From HdN1 sp964473645 (GTDB taxonomy: Bacteria > Pseudomonadota > Gammaproteobacteria > Pseudomonadales > Ketobacteraceae), in NCBI GenBank assembly GCA_964473645.1, contig CAYYPW010000005.1:201413-265412 (forward strand): a stretch of 64,000 nt of DNA, in the 5' to 3' direction. Position 1 is the first letter of the stretch, and each line of letters starts with the position of its first letter. The notes under the pieces are model-generated. The model ran no database searches, was not told the origin of the DNA, and worked only from the letters and a program-made list of their open reading frames with translations. A program made the position numbers and the translations under genes. Shown one piece after another: positions 42,956 to 50,998 of the stretch.

Positions 42956-44101
42956 TCAGGTCGGGCGCATGAGTCTCAGCAGATGATTGTCCCATTGTAA
43001 TTGCGGTTGCTGATTCAGCGCTGTCACCTGGCCGTTATGCGGAGACAGTTGGTACAAAGTGCCCGTGCCTGAACTGAGCAGCATGTCATGTCCTTTCGCT
43101 ACCGCCGCGATACCGCCAACATCGGGCACGTCCAGATCCCTGATCCAGGTTGCGGTGTGCAGATTCCAGACGGATACCCGGTTACCGCGAGGCGCCGACG
43201 TCAACACCCACTGCTGCGTCGGGCAGCAGGTAACGCTGGCAATGTACTGACTCAGATTGCGTTGTGCCGCCAACGGTTGCCCGGCCAGTGGGCGTAATGC
43301 CTCCCCCCGGCGATGCATAAATACCAGTGCGCGATCATCGTCTGCCGGGCCTTCGTATTGGGCACCCACGATGACACTATCATCCGCCGTCACCGCCAAA
43401 TGCCGAAGGCTTAGCTGGTGATGTGGTGGCGCGTGGTGCTCGAGTGTTTTGCCCGATAGGATGTCGATGTACGCAAGATTGGGAGCCATTGAAGATAAAT
43501 TCAGTTTGCGCCGTTCAAAATCAGGGTGCGTCTCAATACCGCCGTTAGCAACCACCAGTGTGCGCCCATCGGCGAGCAATGCCAGCTCATGAGGATCAAT
43601 ACCCCCGCTGGAAAATTCCTGCACTCGTTTTAGGGTGGCAGTGGCATATACACCGATGACACCGCGCCGCTTAAGGTAATCGTTTTCAGTGACGAACAAA
43701 TGGGTATTGTCGGCACTGAACACACCGTGGCCGTTAAAGTGGCGGCCCTCTGGTGACATTGCCTGAGCGAGAATTTGGCCGGTCTGCGGGTTCAACAGCA
43801 TCAGCCAGCGCCCTGGACGCCGAGCGAAACAGGCAAGCCGTTGTTGGTCGTTCGAGACGCAGGCAGAATGGCCACGAGAGGGCGCAGCGACTTGATGTAT
43901 CACTCGCCCGTCTTGTGCCAGTAAAGCCAAATAATGGCGACCAGACACCTCGGTGAAGGCGCTGAAAAACGTCGGCGCCTGCGTTGCTGCCAACGTTGAG
44001 GTCCCGGGCAGCAACGCTAGCGTGCCAGGCAGCCAGGCGGCGCCCGTCAACGCGCCCGAGCGAATCAGTAATTGTCGTCGGTTAATCCCCGTCATGCGCA
44101 T
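42956..44101 (-). CDS. DUF1513 Tat-exported beta-propeller-like protein
   Basis: A 381-residue protein with a twin-arginine signal (INRRQLLIRSGALTGAAWLPG). The body consists of repeated ~45-residue blades (HSACVSNDQQRLACFARRPG, HGVFSADNTHLFVTENDY, GIDPHELALLADGRTLVVANGG) as in DUF1513 propellers. It overlaps the second imelysin gene by about 20 bases and is the last gene of that operon. In other gammaproteobacteria the same family follows imelysin genes in iron-responsive clusters. The exact role is unknown. Confidence 0.87.
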   Translation of the reverse strand: MRMTGINRRQLLIRSGALTGAAWLPGTLALLPGTSTLAATQAPTFFSAFTEVSGRHYLALLAQDGRVIHQVAAPSRGHSACVSNDQQRLACFARRPGRWLMLLNPQTGQILAQAMSPEGRHFNGHGVFSADNTHLFVTENDYLKRRGVIGVYATATLKRVQEFSSGGIDPHELALLADGRTLVVANGGIETHPDFERRKLNLSSMAPNLAYIDILSGKTLEHHAPPHHQLSLRHLAVTADDSVIVGAQYEGPADDDRALVFMHRRGEALRPLAGQPLAAQRNLSQYIASVTCCPTQQWVLTSAPRGNRVSVWNLHTATWIRDLDVPDVGGIAAVAKGHDMLLSSGTGTLYQLSPHNGQVTALNQQPQLQWDNHLLRLMRPT

Positions 44102-45188
44102 TAAACCTGAACTGTATGCCGGCCGCCTGGGTGTAGTCGATACGCAGCAGCGCGTGCAAATGGTCGATCTTGGTGTACAGATCCATCAAGGACTTGGTGT
44201 CTCCGCGTTGTAATTGCGCAAATGCGCTTTCTTTCTGCGCCTGCAACAACGCCAGTGCCTCCATGAAGGCCTGCCGGATCTGCGCGTCGAGTGCCTGCGA
44301 TTGCGGGGATCGGTCGACCAGATATTCACTCAGGCCGGGCGTTAGTTGATATAAATCCCGACAGAAATGCAGCGTTGCCTCTATCTGCTGGAGTGATGTC
44401 TGACTGCGCCAACTTTCCAGCATCCAGGGGTTTGGCTGTGCGTTAGGCAGGCGTGTCTGCCCCTTGGCGATCGCCAGTGCCGGCCCCAGCTTTTGATCAC
44501 GGATATTGGCCAGCGCCATTACGATGCCACTGAACAGGCTCTCCACATGGAGTCGTTGAAAACCGGGGCGAGCGTTTTCACGTTGCGGATCAAGCAGCCG
44601 CTTAGGGTAGTCGTTCTGCCACGCTTGATTCAGTTGCTGCGTATTACCTGCCAGATTGGACAGCGTGCCGAGTAACAATGGGCACAACGGAGAACGCTTG
44701 CGATACTCCGACAGCGATCCCACCGTCGGGTCAAACAACAAATACTCCAGCGCAGAAAATCCCTGAATAGCGACGCTCGCACTGGCGAGATCTTCTGCGC
44801 GAATCGCGGGATTTTGCCCCATGATCCGTGATTTGAATTTGCGCTCCACCAAATTGATCGGGTCTGGCCAGAACTGAAAACTCCAGCCGGCGTTGGTGTC
44901 GTCAATCGGCCCAAAATTGATGGGGGCAAGCGCTGCCCAGCTCTGCATGGCTACGCGCCAATGTTGGCGCACGGCTTCGAACGAGGGTGCATCCGGCTTT
45001 TGACAAAATTTTTCGCCGGCAGACTGCATGGCGTGTACTTGGGTGTGCAGTGTTTGATGTTGCGGTGCAATGGCGTCGGTGACAGCGGCTTCCAACACGC
45101 GTAATTCGATCGAGACTGCGGCGAAAGTTACCGCCGGTGCAACCAGCAGCGGTAAACACAGCAAAATCAGCCTGAGGGGGTGGAGCAT
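44082..45188 (-). CDS. Imelysin-family exported protein (second copy)
   Basis: About 368 residues from the ATG that begins the signal peptide (MLHPLRLILLCLPLLVAPAVTFAA). The helical-bundle imelysin core includes WPDPINLVERKF and the GxHxxE-equivalent GFSALEYLLFD, in which the histidine position is replaced by Ser (FSALE), so metal binding may be altered. Imelysins are periplasmic proteins of iron-uptake clusters; the name reflects a disputed peptidase activity. It starts 43 bases after the first imelysin and overlaps DUF1513. Confidence 0.85.
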   Translation of the reverse strand: MLHPLRLILLCLPLLVAPAVTFAAVSIELRVLEAAVTDAIAPQHQTLHTQVHAMQSAGEKFCQKPDAPSFEAVRQHWRVAMQSWAALAPINFGPIDDTNAGWSFQFWPDPINLVERKFKSRIMGQNPAIRAEDLASASVAIQGFSALEYLLFDPTVGSLSEYRKRSPLCPLLLGTLSNLAGNTQQLNQAWQNDYPKRLLDPQRENARPGFQRLHVESLFSGIVMALANIRDQKLGPALAIAKGQTRLPNAQPNPWMLESWRSQTSLQQIEATLHFCRDLYQLTPGLSEYLVDRSPQSQALDAQIRQAFMEALALLQAQKESAFAQLQRGDTKSLMDLYTKIDHLHALLRIDYTQAAGIQFRFNAHDGD

Positions 45189-45231
45189 AGCGGTAGACAC
45201 CTCGATCCAATGGCGATGAATGTACGTTTCC

Positions 45232-46404
45232 TCAGTAGGTGGATTCGACATGATCAGGGTTGAGATCACCCAGCTCCAGTACCTCGGCGGCGTCTTCAAA
45301 ATCAGTGCTGAGACGAACCAGGGCTTTAATGCTGGCGTTGATTAGCCGCTCACCCTCTACGTTACCCTCGGCGATCATCATATCAAAAGGCATGGGGTCG
45401 GTTGGGTCAGTCGCGCGATCCACCATCGCCTGCAAATGTAGCATCATATCATCAAGGGATTTTCTGATGCGGGCATCCAGCGCGGGTGATCGCTCCCGCA
45501 CCAGATCCGAAAGACTCGACCCCTGCAATACGCGTCCATCAACGCGCCGGTATTCGCCCAGGTAAATATTGCGAATGCCCAAGCCGTTATTGAAGTGTGA
45601 AGCGTGCGTGTTATCACTGAAACAGTCGTGCTCGTCTTCGCTGGAATTTGCCTCCAGCGCGACTTTCATGCGTTCACCCGCCAGTTCACCCAAGGCGAGC
45701 GAGCCCAGGCCGAACAACATGCGTCGTAACCCTTGTTCAGGGGGCGCTTTGACAAGCTCACTGCGATAACGGCCATTGGGTGCCCACAACCGGGTCATGT
45801 AGGAGAGATCGTAGACCAGTCGATGTGACACTGCCCAAAGATACTGCCCCCGACGAGCGCAGTGGCGATGCGTGCAGGTAGGGCCTTTGGCAAAGTCTGT
45901 CGCGGGGCGTTTGCCTGCAATGGGCTTTGTTGCATTCAAATCCTGCCCCCACAAAAGAAATTCGATGGCGTGATAGCCACTGGTGACGTTGGTCTCGGCA
46001 CCGGCCAGGGCATTCAGGCGAGCGATCAGTGAGGGTGTCAGAATGGTGGTGTCGATGGTCTGGCTGCCCACCCGCAATTGCGTTTGGGCAATCAGGTTTG
46101 CATTCGCTGCGGGATTCCCGAGCACCGGTGAGTACGACGCGCTCTCGACATAATCGATCAAACCTTCATCCAGCGGCCAGGCATTGACCTGGCCTTCCCA
46201 TTCATCCACTACTGGGTTGCCGAAACGAAAAACTTCGCTTTGCTGGTAGGGCACACGTGCTGCTATCCAGGCATTTTTTGCGGCGTTCAAGTGGTAATCG
46301 GTCGGCGTGGCGCGCAGGGCTTCGACGGATTGGTGCAGTGTCGTCGCTGTCAGTAAAGCATCCTCATAGACGGCATGCGCGATCTGGGTATAGTGAGCCA
46401 CCAC
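45232..46404 (-). CDS. Imelysin-family lipoprotein (first copy), start unclear
   Basis: The imelysin core is unambiguous, with the signature SGYHAIEFLLWGQD intact (GxHxxE), WEGQVNAWPLDEGLIDYV and a C-terminal DPMPFDMMIAEGN. The first conventional start (GTG at 46404) gives 390 residues without any export signal. The same frame continues upstream into a perfect lipoprotein signal, HRLILWLTLIFLLSAC with Cys at 46441-46443. That signal has no ATG, GTG or TTG; only an ATT at 46498-46500 would yield a compact n-region. The gene therefore uses a rare start, or carries a frameshift near its 5' end. It heads an operon with imelysin 2 and DUF1513. Confidence 0.8.
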   Translation of the reverse strand: MVAHYTQIAHAVYEDALLTATTLHQSVEALRATPTDYHLNAAKNAWIAARVPYQQSEVFRFGNPVVDEWEGQVNAWPLDEGLIDYVESASYSPVLGNPAANANLIAQTQLRVGSQTIDTTILTPSLIARLNALAGAETNVTSGYHAIEFLLWGQDLNATKPIAGKRPATDFAKGPTCTHRHCARRGQYLWAVSHRLVYDLSYMTRLWAPNGRYRSELVKAPPEQGLRRMLFGLGSLALGELAGERMKVALEANSSEDEHDCFSDNTHASHFNNGLGIRNIYLGEYRRVDGRVLQGSSLSDLVRERSPALDARIRKSLDDMMLHLQAMVDRATDPTDPMPFDMMIAEGNVEGERLINASIKALVRLSTDFEDAAEVLELGDLNPDHVESTY

Positions 46405-46861
46405 GGCAGACGGTCGGGTGTCTGCGGGTGGCGTGGCCTGGCATGCCGAAAGGAGAAAGATCAGCGTCAGCCAGAGAATTAGCCGGTGACTGCGACCAAT
46501 ACAGCTAGGTATAGCGTTAATTTGACGATACTCCGCAGAAAAATGTGTACCGCATAAGGCGCGCTTGGCGGGGCGATGATCATTGAATAGTAGGGGCAGA
46601 CAGTGAATGCTCTCATGAAGGAAATGATGATTATGGTTGTTGAGTGAGCAGGGGGTGGTTTCTATGAAGGGCGTCGATCCTCCTGCAGGAGGGATGTGTT
46701 AGCTAGGGTTGTGAGGTCTCGCGCAAAATCAAAACGGCCATGTCAGCCATTGGCTCTATAGTACGTTGGCGCCGTTGTGGTAGATTTACTGTTCAGCCGA
46801 TTACACTTGTTTGCCCATTGAAATGCCAACGTGTGGGAGTTTTTGCGCAATGGGTAACGCG

Positions 46862-46926
46862 TTGAGCAATGCGTTTTGGCGTTGTACAATAAGGGGATAG
46901 TTTGAAAGTTTTAAAAACAAACTATC
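46862..46926 (+). promoter_or_regulatory. Sigma-70 promoter and downstream operator of the acyltransferase gene
   Basis: TTGAGC (46862-46867) and TACAAT (46885-46890) are separated by 17 bases. The predicted transcript start, about 46897, coincides with the left arm of a 9-bp perfect inverted repeat GATAGTTTG (46896-46904) / CAAACTATC (46918-46926). A repressor bound here would block initiation. The rest of the 46501-47002 gap shows only a weak Fur-like AATGATGATTAT near 46623. Confidence 0.6.
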
Positions 46927-47002
46927 ATCAGTTCAAGGAAGACGACCATTTTTAGCTGCCCATCTACGGATGGCATCAAAGTGGTGAAAAAGGAATTTCG
47001 AC

Positions 47003-48301
47003 ATGATGTCAACCGTCGCGCGCAACGTGCAGCAATCTCTCTACAGTGTTTTTCGTCGTCCATCCGCCAATCTGGCACCTATCGATGGCATCCGCGCACT
47101 TTCGATGTTGGGTGTGCTGTTGTATCACTGCTTTTTTCTGAATCGGCTCTATTTGACGCCTGAGCAATTTAAGGCGTTTGTTCAGCAAACTCCCTGGTAC
47201 TTTGGATGGATTTGGAATCTCGATTATACGGTGGACGCGTTTTTTGTTATCAGTGGTTATTTGATCGGGTCGCTGCTTTTTCGTGAGCATTCGCAGAATG
47301 GATACATCAATTTGCGGCGCTTTTATTGGCGGCGCTACTTGCGTCTCACGCCTGCTTACTTTGCTTTTATTGGGCTATATCTGTTGGTCAGCTCTCGCCC
47401 AGAGCCTTACGTCTGGACAAATTTTCTATACGTAAATAATTTTATTAGTGTTGCCGACATGTCAATGCCATGGACGTGGACGCTGGCCGTAGAGGAGCAG
47501 TTTTACCTGCTATTTCCAATCATTTTGTCATGGCTCATTCTTAGGTCGCAGAATCCCCTGATGAATCTGGTGATGCTGCTCATTGTGGCCGTCGTGATGG
47601 CGTTTGGTGTGATCGTCAGCTCACCACAATTATGGGATGTTCCCTATACGGAATGGTTTTTTGAAAAGCATACATTCTTACACTACTTCGATTATTTCTA
47701 TGTGAATTTGCATACGCGTTTCGGTCCCTTCATAGGCGGCGCTATAGCTGCTTATGTGGCGTGTTACCATGCCCAAGGTCTATCCCGCTTGCGCAGTCGC
47801 ACCCGACTGTTCAATGTATTGTCAATAATTGCGTTGACTACACTGTTAGCTTTGCTTTGCACAAACCCCTATCAGGAAGAAGCCTCTTTGTTGGCGAGCC
47901 GTATTCATATCGGTCTTCTGCGGAATGTGTTTGGAGTGGCACTTGCCTGGATGATCTTGGTTTGCCTTGGCCCAGCCGGTGTGCTTGAACCCATACGCAA
48001 ATTCCTTAGTTGGAAGATTTGGTATCCCTTCGCTCAGCTCTCTTACACCATGTATCTGTTACATTACATGATTGTCGTGATGGTGTTGGCAAATCTTTTG
48101 GCAAATCTAAAGCATTTCAATATGTTGGACGTGGGGATGGCATTTCCTTACGCCTGGTTGGTACTCGCCTTTATGCTTTCTTTGATTATTTGTGTTCCAC
48201 TTTCGCTGTTGTTGTGTGTATTGGTGGAAAGGCCGTTCATGCACCTGCGCGATTACTGGAGCAATAAACAAGTGCGCACGGGATCGTCTGTGCCCGCTTG
48301 A
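47003..48301 (+). CDS. Acyltransferase 3 family (OafA/NodX-like) integral membrane protein
   Basis: A 432-residue protein with about ten membrane helices. It starts with the family signature APIDGIRALSMLGVLLYHCFF, then VDAFFVISGYLIGSLLFREH, RRFYWRRYLRLTPAYF and MPWTWTLAVEEQFYLLFP. The His and RxxR positions needed for acyl transfer are retained. Such enzymes O-acetylate lipopolysaccharide, exopolysaccharide or peptidoglycan sugars. There is no glycosyltransferase neighbour, so the acceptor is unknown. The ~105-base leader starts in an operator-like palindrome. Confidence 0.9.
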   Translation: MMSTVARNVQQSLYSVFRRPSANLAPIDGIRALSMLGVLLYHCFFLNRLYLTPEQFKAFVQQTPWYFGWIWNLDYTVDAFFVISGYLIGSLLFREHSQNGYINLRRFYWRRYLRLTPAYFAFIGLYLLVSSRPEPYVWTNFLYVNNFISVADMSMPWTWTLAVEEQFYLLFPIILSWLILRSQNPLMNLVMLLIVAVVMAFGVIVSSPQLWDVPYTEWFFEKHTFLHYFDYFYVNLHTRFGPFIGGAIAAYVACYHAQGLSRLRSRTRLFNVLSIIALTTLLALLCTNPYQEEASLLASRIHIGLLRNVFGVALAWMILVCLGPAGVLEPIRKFLSWKIWYPFAQLSYTMYLLHYMIVVMVLANLLANLKHFNMLDVGMAFPYAWLVLAFMLSLIICVPLSLLLCVLVERPFMHLRDYWSNKQVRTGSSVPA

Positions 48302-48338
48302 CGTCGCTGGGTCGTAGTTTGACATTGACGTAACTTCA

Positions 48339-48347
48339 GGGGGGGGG
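48339..48347. repeat. Nine-base G homopolymer
   Basis: A run of nine G lies 119 bases upstream of the sensor-kinase start and 38 bases after the acyltransferase stop. Long G runs are slippage-prone. Confidence 0.8.
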
Positions 48348-48465
48348 CTGCGATAGACCTGCATGCTTCCATATTGAATGCCAATTTAAGCCGGATATCT
48401 CTAGCGCTGCTAGTCAATCCACCACAACCAGTAACGAGCGCTATACTCAAGTGATGTCTTTCTGA

Positions 48466-49872
48466 GTGGCAAACGTGTTTCCATTATTCGAGCGAATCCT
48501 GAATGTGGGTTGGGATCGCAACTCACATTCAGTGGTCCAGATGCGCAAGGTGCGCACGCTGGCAACCCTGTCCTGGCTATTGCTGGTGATTTGCATCCCG
48601 TTTTTACTGCGTGCCATCGAATGGCAGATCCCGCTACGTCTCTTTACCGTGCCTTTTGCGATGTTTGCTGCGGCAACCACTCTCATCATGCTATTCCGTT
48701 TTCGATCCGATCGGGTGTTGTTCTGGAGCGCGCAATGGCTGTGCCTTGGCGTGTTGTTTCTGGTAGAAGGGAGCATTTTGACTGGCGGTGGTAGTAGTTC
48801 AATCAACCTTGGGGGATTGCTGGTGTTGCCACTGCTGGCCGGCGTGGTCAATGGCAGAGCGCCTGCCATGGCATGGGGCTGCGCGGGGTTGTTGTCGACC
48901 GTGCTGGTCAGTGCACTGGAATTTGCAGGCTATGAGTTCCCAAACCTTACCCCTGAAGCCTATCAACACTCGCAATACCTGCTGCAAGGCGTGGGGTTGA
49001 TGCTGGCGGTATTAGGGGTGCTCTCGGGCTTTTTCAATCAGCTGGGGTATTCCGAAACCTTGCTTGCCGCACAAAACAAGGAACTGCAGGAGCAGATCCT
49101 TCAAACCCGACAAGCAGTGGACGAAGCACGCAATGCCGAACAAGCGAAAAGTCTTTTTCTTGCAAATATGAGGCATGAGTTGCGGACGCCGCTGAATGCC
49201 ATTATTGGCTTCTCCCGACGACTGCAGAAGAGCCTGCAGGGCAGACTGGATTCGCGCGAAATGGAATCGCTAGCGTTGATTCTGCAAAGTGGCGACAACA
49301 TGCAGCAATTGGTGGAAGATTTGTTTGATCTGTCTGCCCTCGACAGTGGTCAATTAACGCTACAGATCGGCCCCATTGAATTGCATCAATTGATAGACGC
49401 AGTGCAGCGCAAGGTGGCGCCGGTACTGGCGACAGTGAATGTACGCCTGCAAATAGAGGTGCCTGCATCGCTACTGTTTCAAGGGGACGCGCGTCGGCTG
49501 GAGCAAGTCTTGGTGACGCTGGTGCTATTCAGTTTGAAACTGGAGAAGGGCGGTGTACTCCGGCTTTGTGCCGGGTGTACCCGCGATAATTGTCTGAATA
49601 TCGAGATTCAAGATCATGCCGCACCCATGGCGCCCGAATGGCAGGCAAGGGTGTTTGATCGATACAATCATTTACACAGTTGGCAAGAACTCGATACCGG
49701 TGTATCAGGATTGAGTATGGCATTGGCGCGAGAGCTGGTGTTGCTGCATGGGGGGGATTTGACGCTGAGTTGTACTGAACAAGGGAATTGTTATTGTGTT
49801 CGCTTGCCATTGAGCGCCGTTTCTGTCGCAATGTATCCCTATGAAGCCCACCACCTACAGCAAAAAACGTAA
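48466..49872 (+). CDS. Membrane sensor kinase with degenerate ATPase domain
   Basis: A 468-residue protein with five or six N-terminal membrane helices (about residues 30-200), a coiled linker, and a textbook HisKA dimerisation/phospho-acceptor helix (FLANMRHELRTPLNAIIGFSRR). The HATPase domain is eroded. The N-box Asn is missing in RRLEQVLVTLVLFSLKL, the DxGxG of the G1 box reads DHAAPM, and the G2 box reads GVSGLSMALA. It may therefore receive phosphate from another kinase, act as a phosphatase, or be decaying. No response regulator is adjacent. The start is uncertain: GTG 48466, or ATG 48541 closer to the first helix. Confidence 0.82.
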   Translation: MANVFPLFERILNVGWDRNSHSVVQMRKVRTLATLSWLLLVICIPFLLRAIEWQIPLRLFTVPFAMFAAATTLIMLFRFRSDRVLFWSAQWLCLGVLFLVEGSILTGGGSSSINLGGLLVLPLLAGVVNGRAPAMAWGCAGLLSTVLVSALEFAGYEFPNLTPEAYQHSQYLLQGVGLMLAVLGVLSGFFNQLGYSETLLAAQNKELQEQILQTRQAVDEARNAEQAKSLFLANMRHELRTPLNAIIGFSRRLQKSLQGRLDSREMESLALILQSGDNMQQLVEDLFDLSALDSGQLTLQIGPIELHQLIDAVQRKVAPVLATVNVRLQIEVPASLLFQGDARRLEQVLVTLVLFSLKLEKGGVLRLCAGCTRDNCLNIEIQDHAAPMAPEWQARVFDRYNHLHSWQELDTGVSGLSMALARELVLLHGGDLTLSCTEQGNCYCVRLPLSAVSVAMYPYEAHHLQQKT

Positions 49873-49903
49873 ACCCAAGTTACGCTACAACGGCGGCGTA
49901 CCC

Positions 49904-50335
49904 CTATCCTTCACGACCAAAGTGATCTATGGCTTTATCACCGACAATTTTATAAATCGGATCAAAAATACCCAAGTCGAATTTTGTGTTGGTTTGGAAC
50001 AACCCTACCAATAGTGAGGCAGGTCCACCGTGAGTGCGTTGTGCCGTTTCTCGTGACCAGAAGCCGAACACGCGCCACCGGACTTCGGATACCTCCCATT
50101 GCACGATGCCGACGTCATTAACATTTTCGGTTAGATCGACCATGGAGGTCGGATCGAGTTGCACGGGTGGCGTGGATTTTTGGCGGGCCGCACCAAGGGT
50201 TCTGACCACGGTCATGCCGAGTTCGCTGGCATGGATCAAGGTTGCTTTGACTTTCTCTCGGTAGGTGGCGGTACCATAGTGAGTGGGGTTAGGCAGCAGA
50301 GACAGCTCTACGCCACCAAAACCGGCGTTATACAT
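49904..50335 (-). pseudogene. Remnant of a large glycoside hydrolase (GH106-like)
   Basis: The first ~60 residues (MYNAGFGGVELSLLPNPTHY, ATLIHASELGMTVVRTLG) look like the N-terminal catalytic-barrel region of large GH106-type rhamnosidase-like proteins. In frame upstream the similarity continues a few residues (DELHAELDT) to a stop codon. Downstream the sequence turns unrelated and ends after 143 residues, against ~800-1000 expected. I interpret it as a deletion remnant; the family assignment is tentative. Confidence 0.4.
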
Positions 50336-50998
50336 CGTATCGAGTTCGGCATGGAGTTCATCGACGTCGACTTAGTCGGAAGAGGCACGCCAAGGCTTTT
50401 TTTTATTTTTATTCTCTATGTACTACTTTGCCGGAGCATACGAACGCTCGTATTGATCGTTAAATCAAATTCACTGATCAATTACGCAAGAAAGCCAATA
50501 CCTCTGGCGTTGCTATCAGGGCCGTGGTCATTTGGGCGCCTTCGTTTGGCGCTGATGCAGTAGTTTGCGCGCACATGCGTAAGCAGCTACCGTGCTTTAA
50601 GACAAGGATAACGCCGGTGTTGATGCGCTTTTATCGATATGTGGCTTTTGCATCGCCGACTTGCGCGACGAAAAGCGAACACTGCCAAGTAAGAATATAG
50701 AAGCGGTATTCTCATCCCTTTGGCCGATACACTCTCGCACCGCCCCCCGCTATAGTTTGCCAATATCCCCATCTTTAACGGCTGCATTTCTTTTGTACGT
50801 TTTCGTGGAAAAAACGATGCAACTCTGTGCGGGTGACTGAATATCCCATATAAAACAAAGCAATATTCAATTGGCCAATTTCCACCAGTACATTGGCGTA
50901 CTTTCAATAATCGAACACTAGCAAAAAAAGTAAGATCAAGCGGTAGGACATATCCCAATAGAAGCTGATAGAAAAATAAAAAACTGAGGGCAGTCGCC
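50336..50998. other. 663-base non-coding region before the GH8-PL6 gene
   Basis: This holds the upstream region of the giant secreted enzyme. An inverted ATTGATC/GATCAAT pair lies at 50452-50482. A minus-strand open frame (50587-51000) is compositionally odd, overlaps the expected promoter and is rejected. I see no RNA gene. Confidence 0.45.

Noticed and set aside
46614..46640. Possible Fur box near AATGATGATTAT upstream of the imelysin operon
   Set aside because: It matches only about 9 of 14 informative positions of the Fur consensus and is 120 or more bases from the gene; mentioned but not called.
50452..50482. ATTGATC/GATCAAT inverted repeat as an operator
   Set aside because: Arms of seven AT-rich bases at 18-base spacing are close to chance level, and it is over 500 bases from the nearest start.
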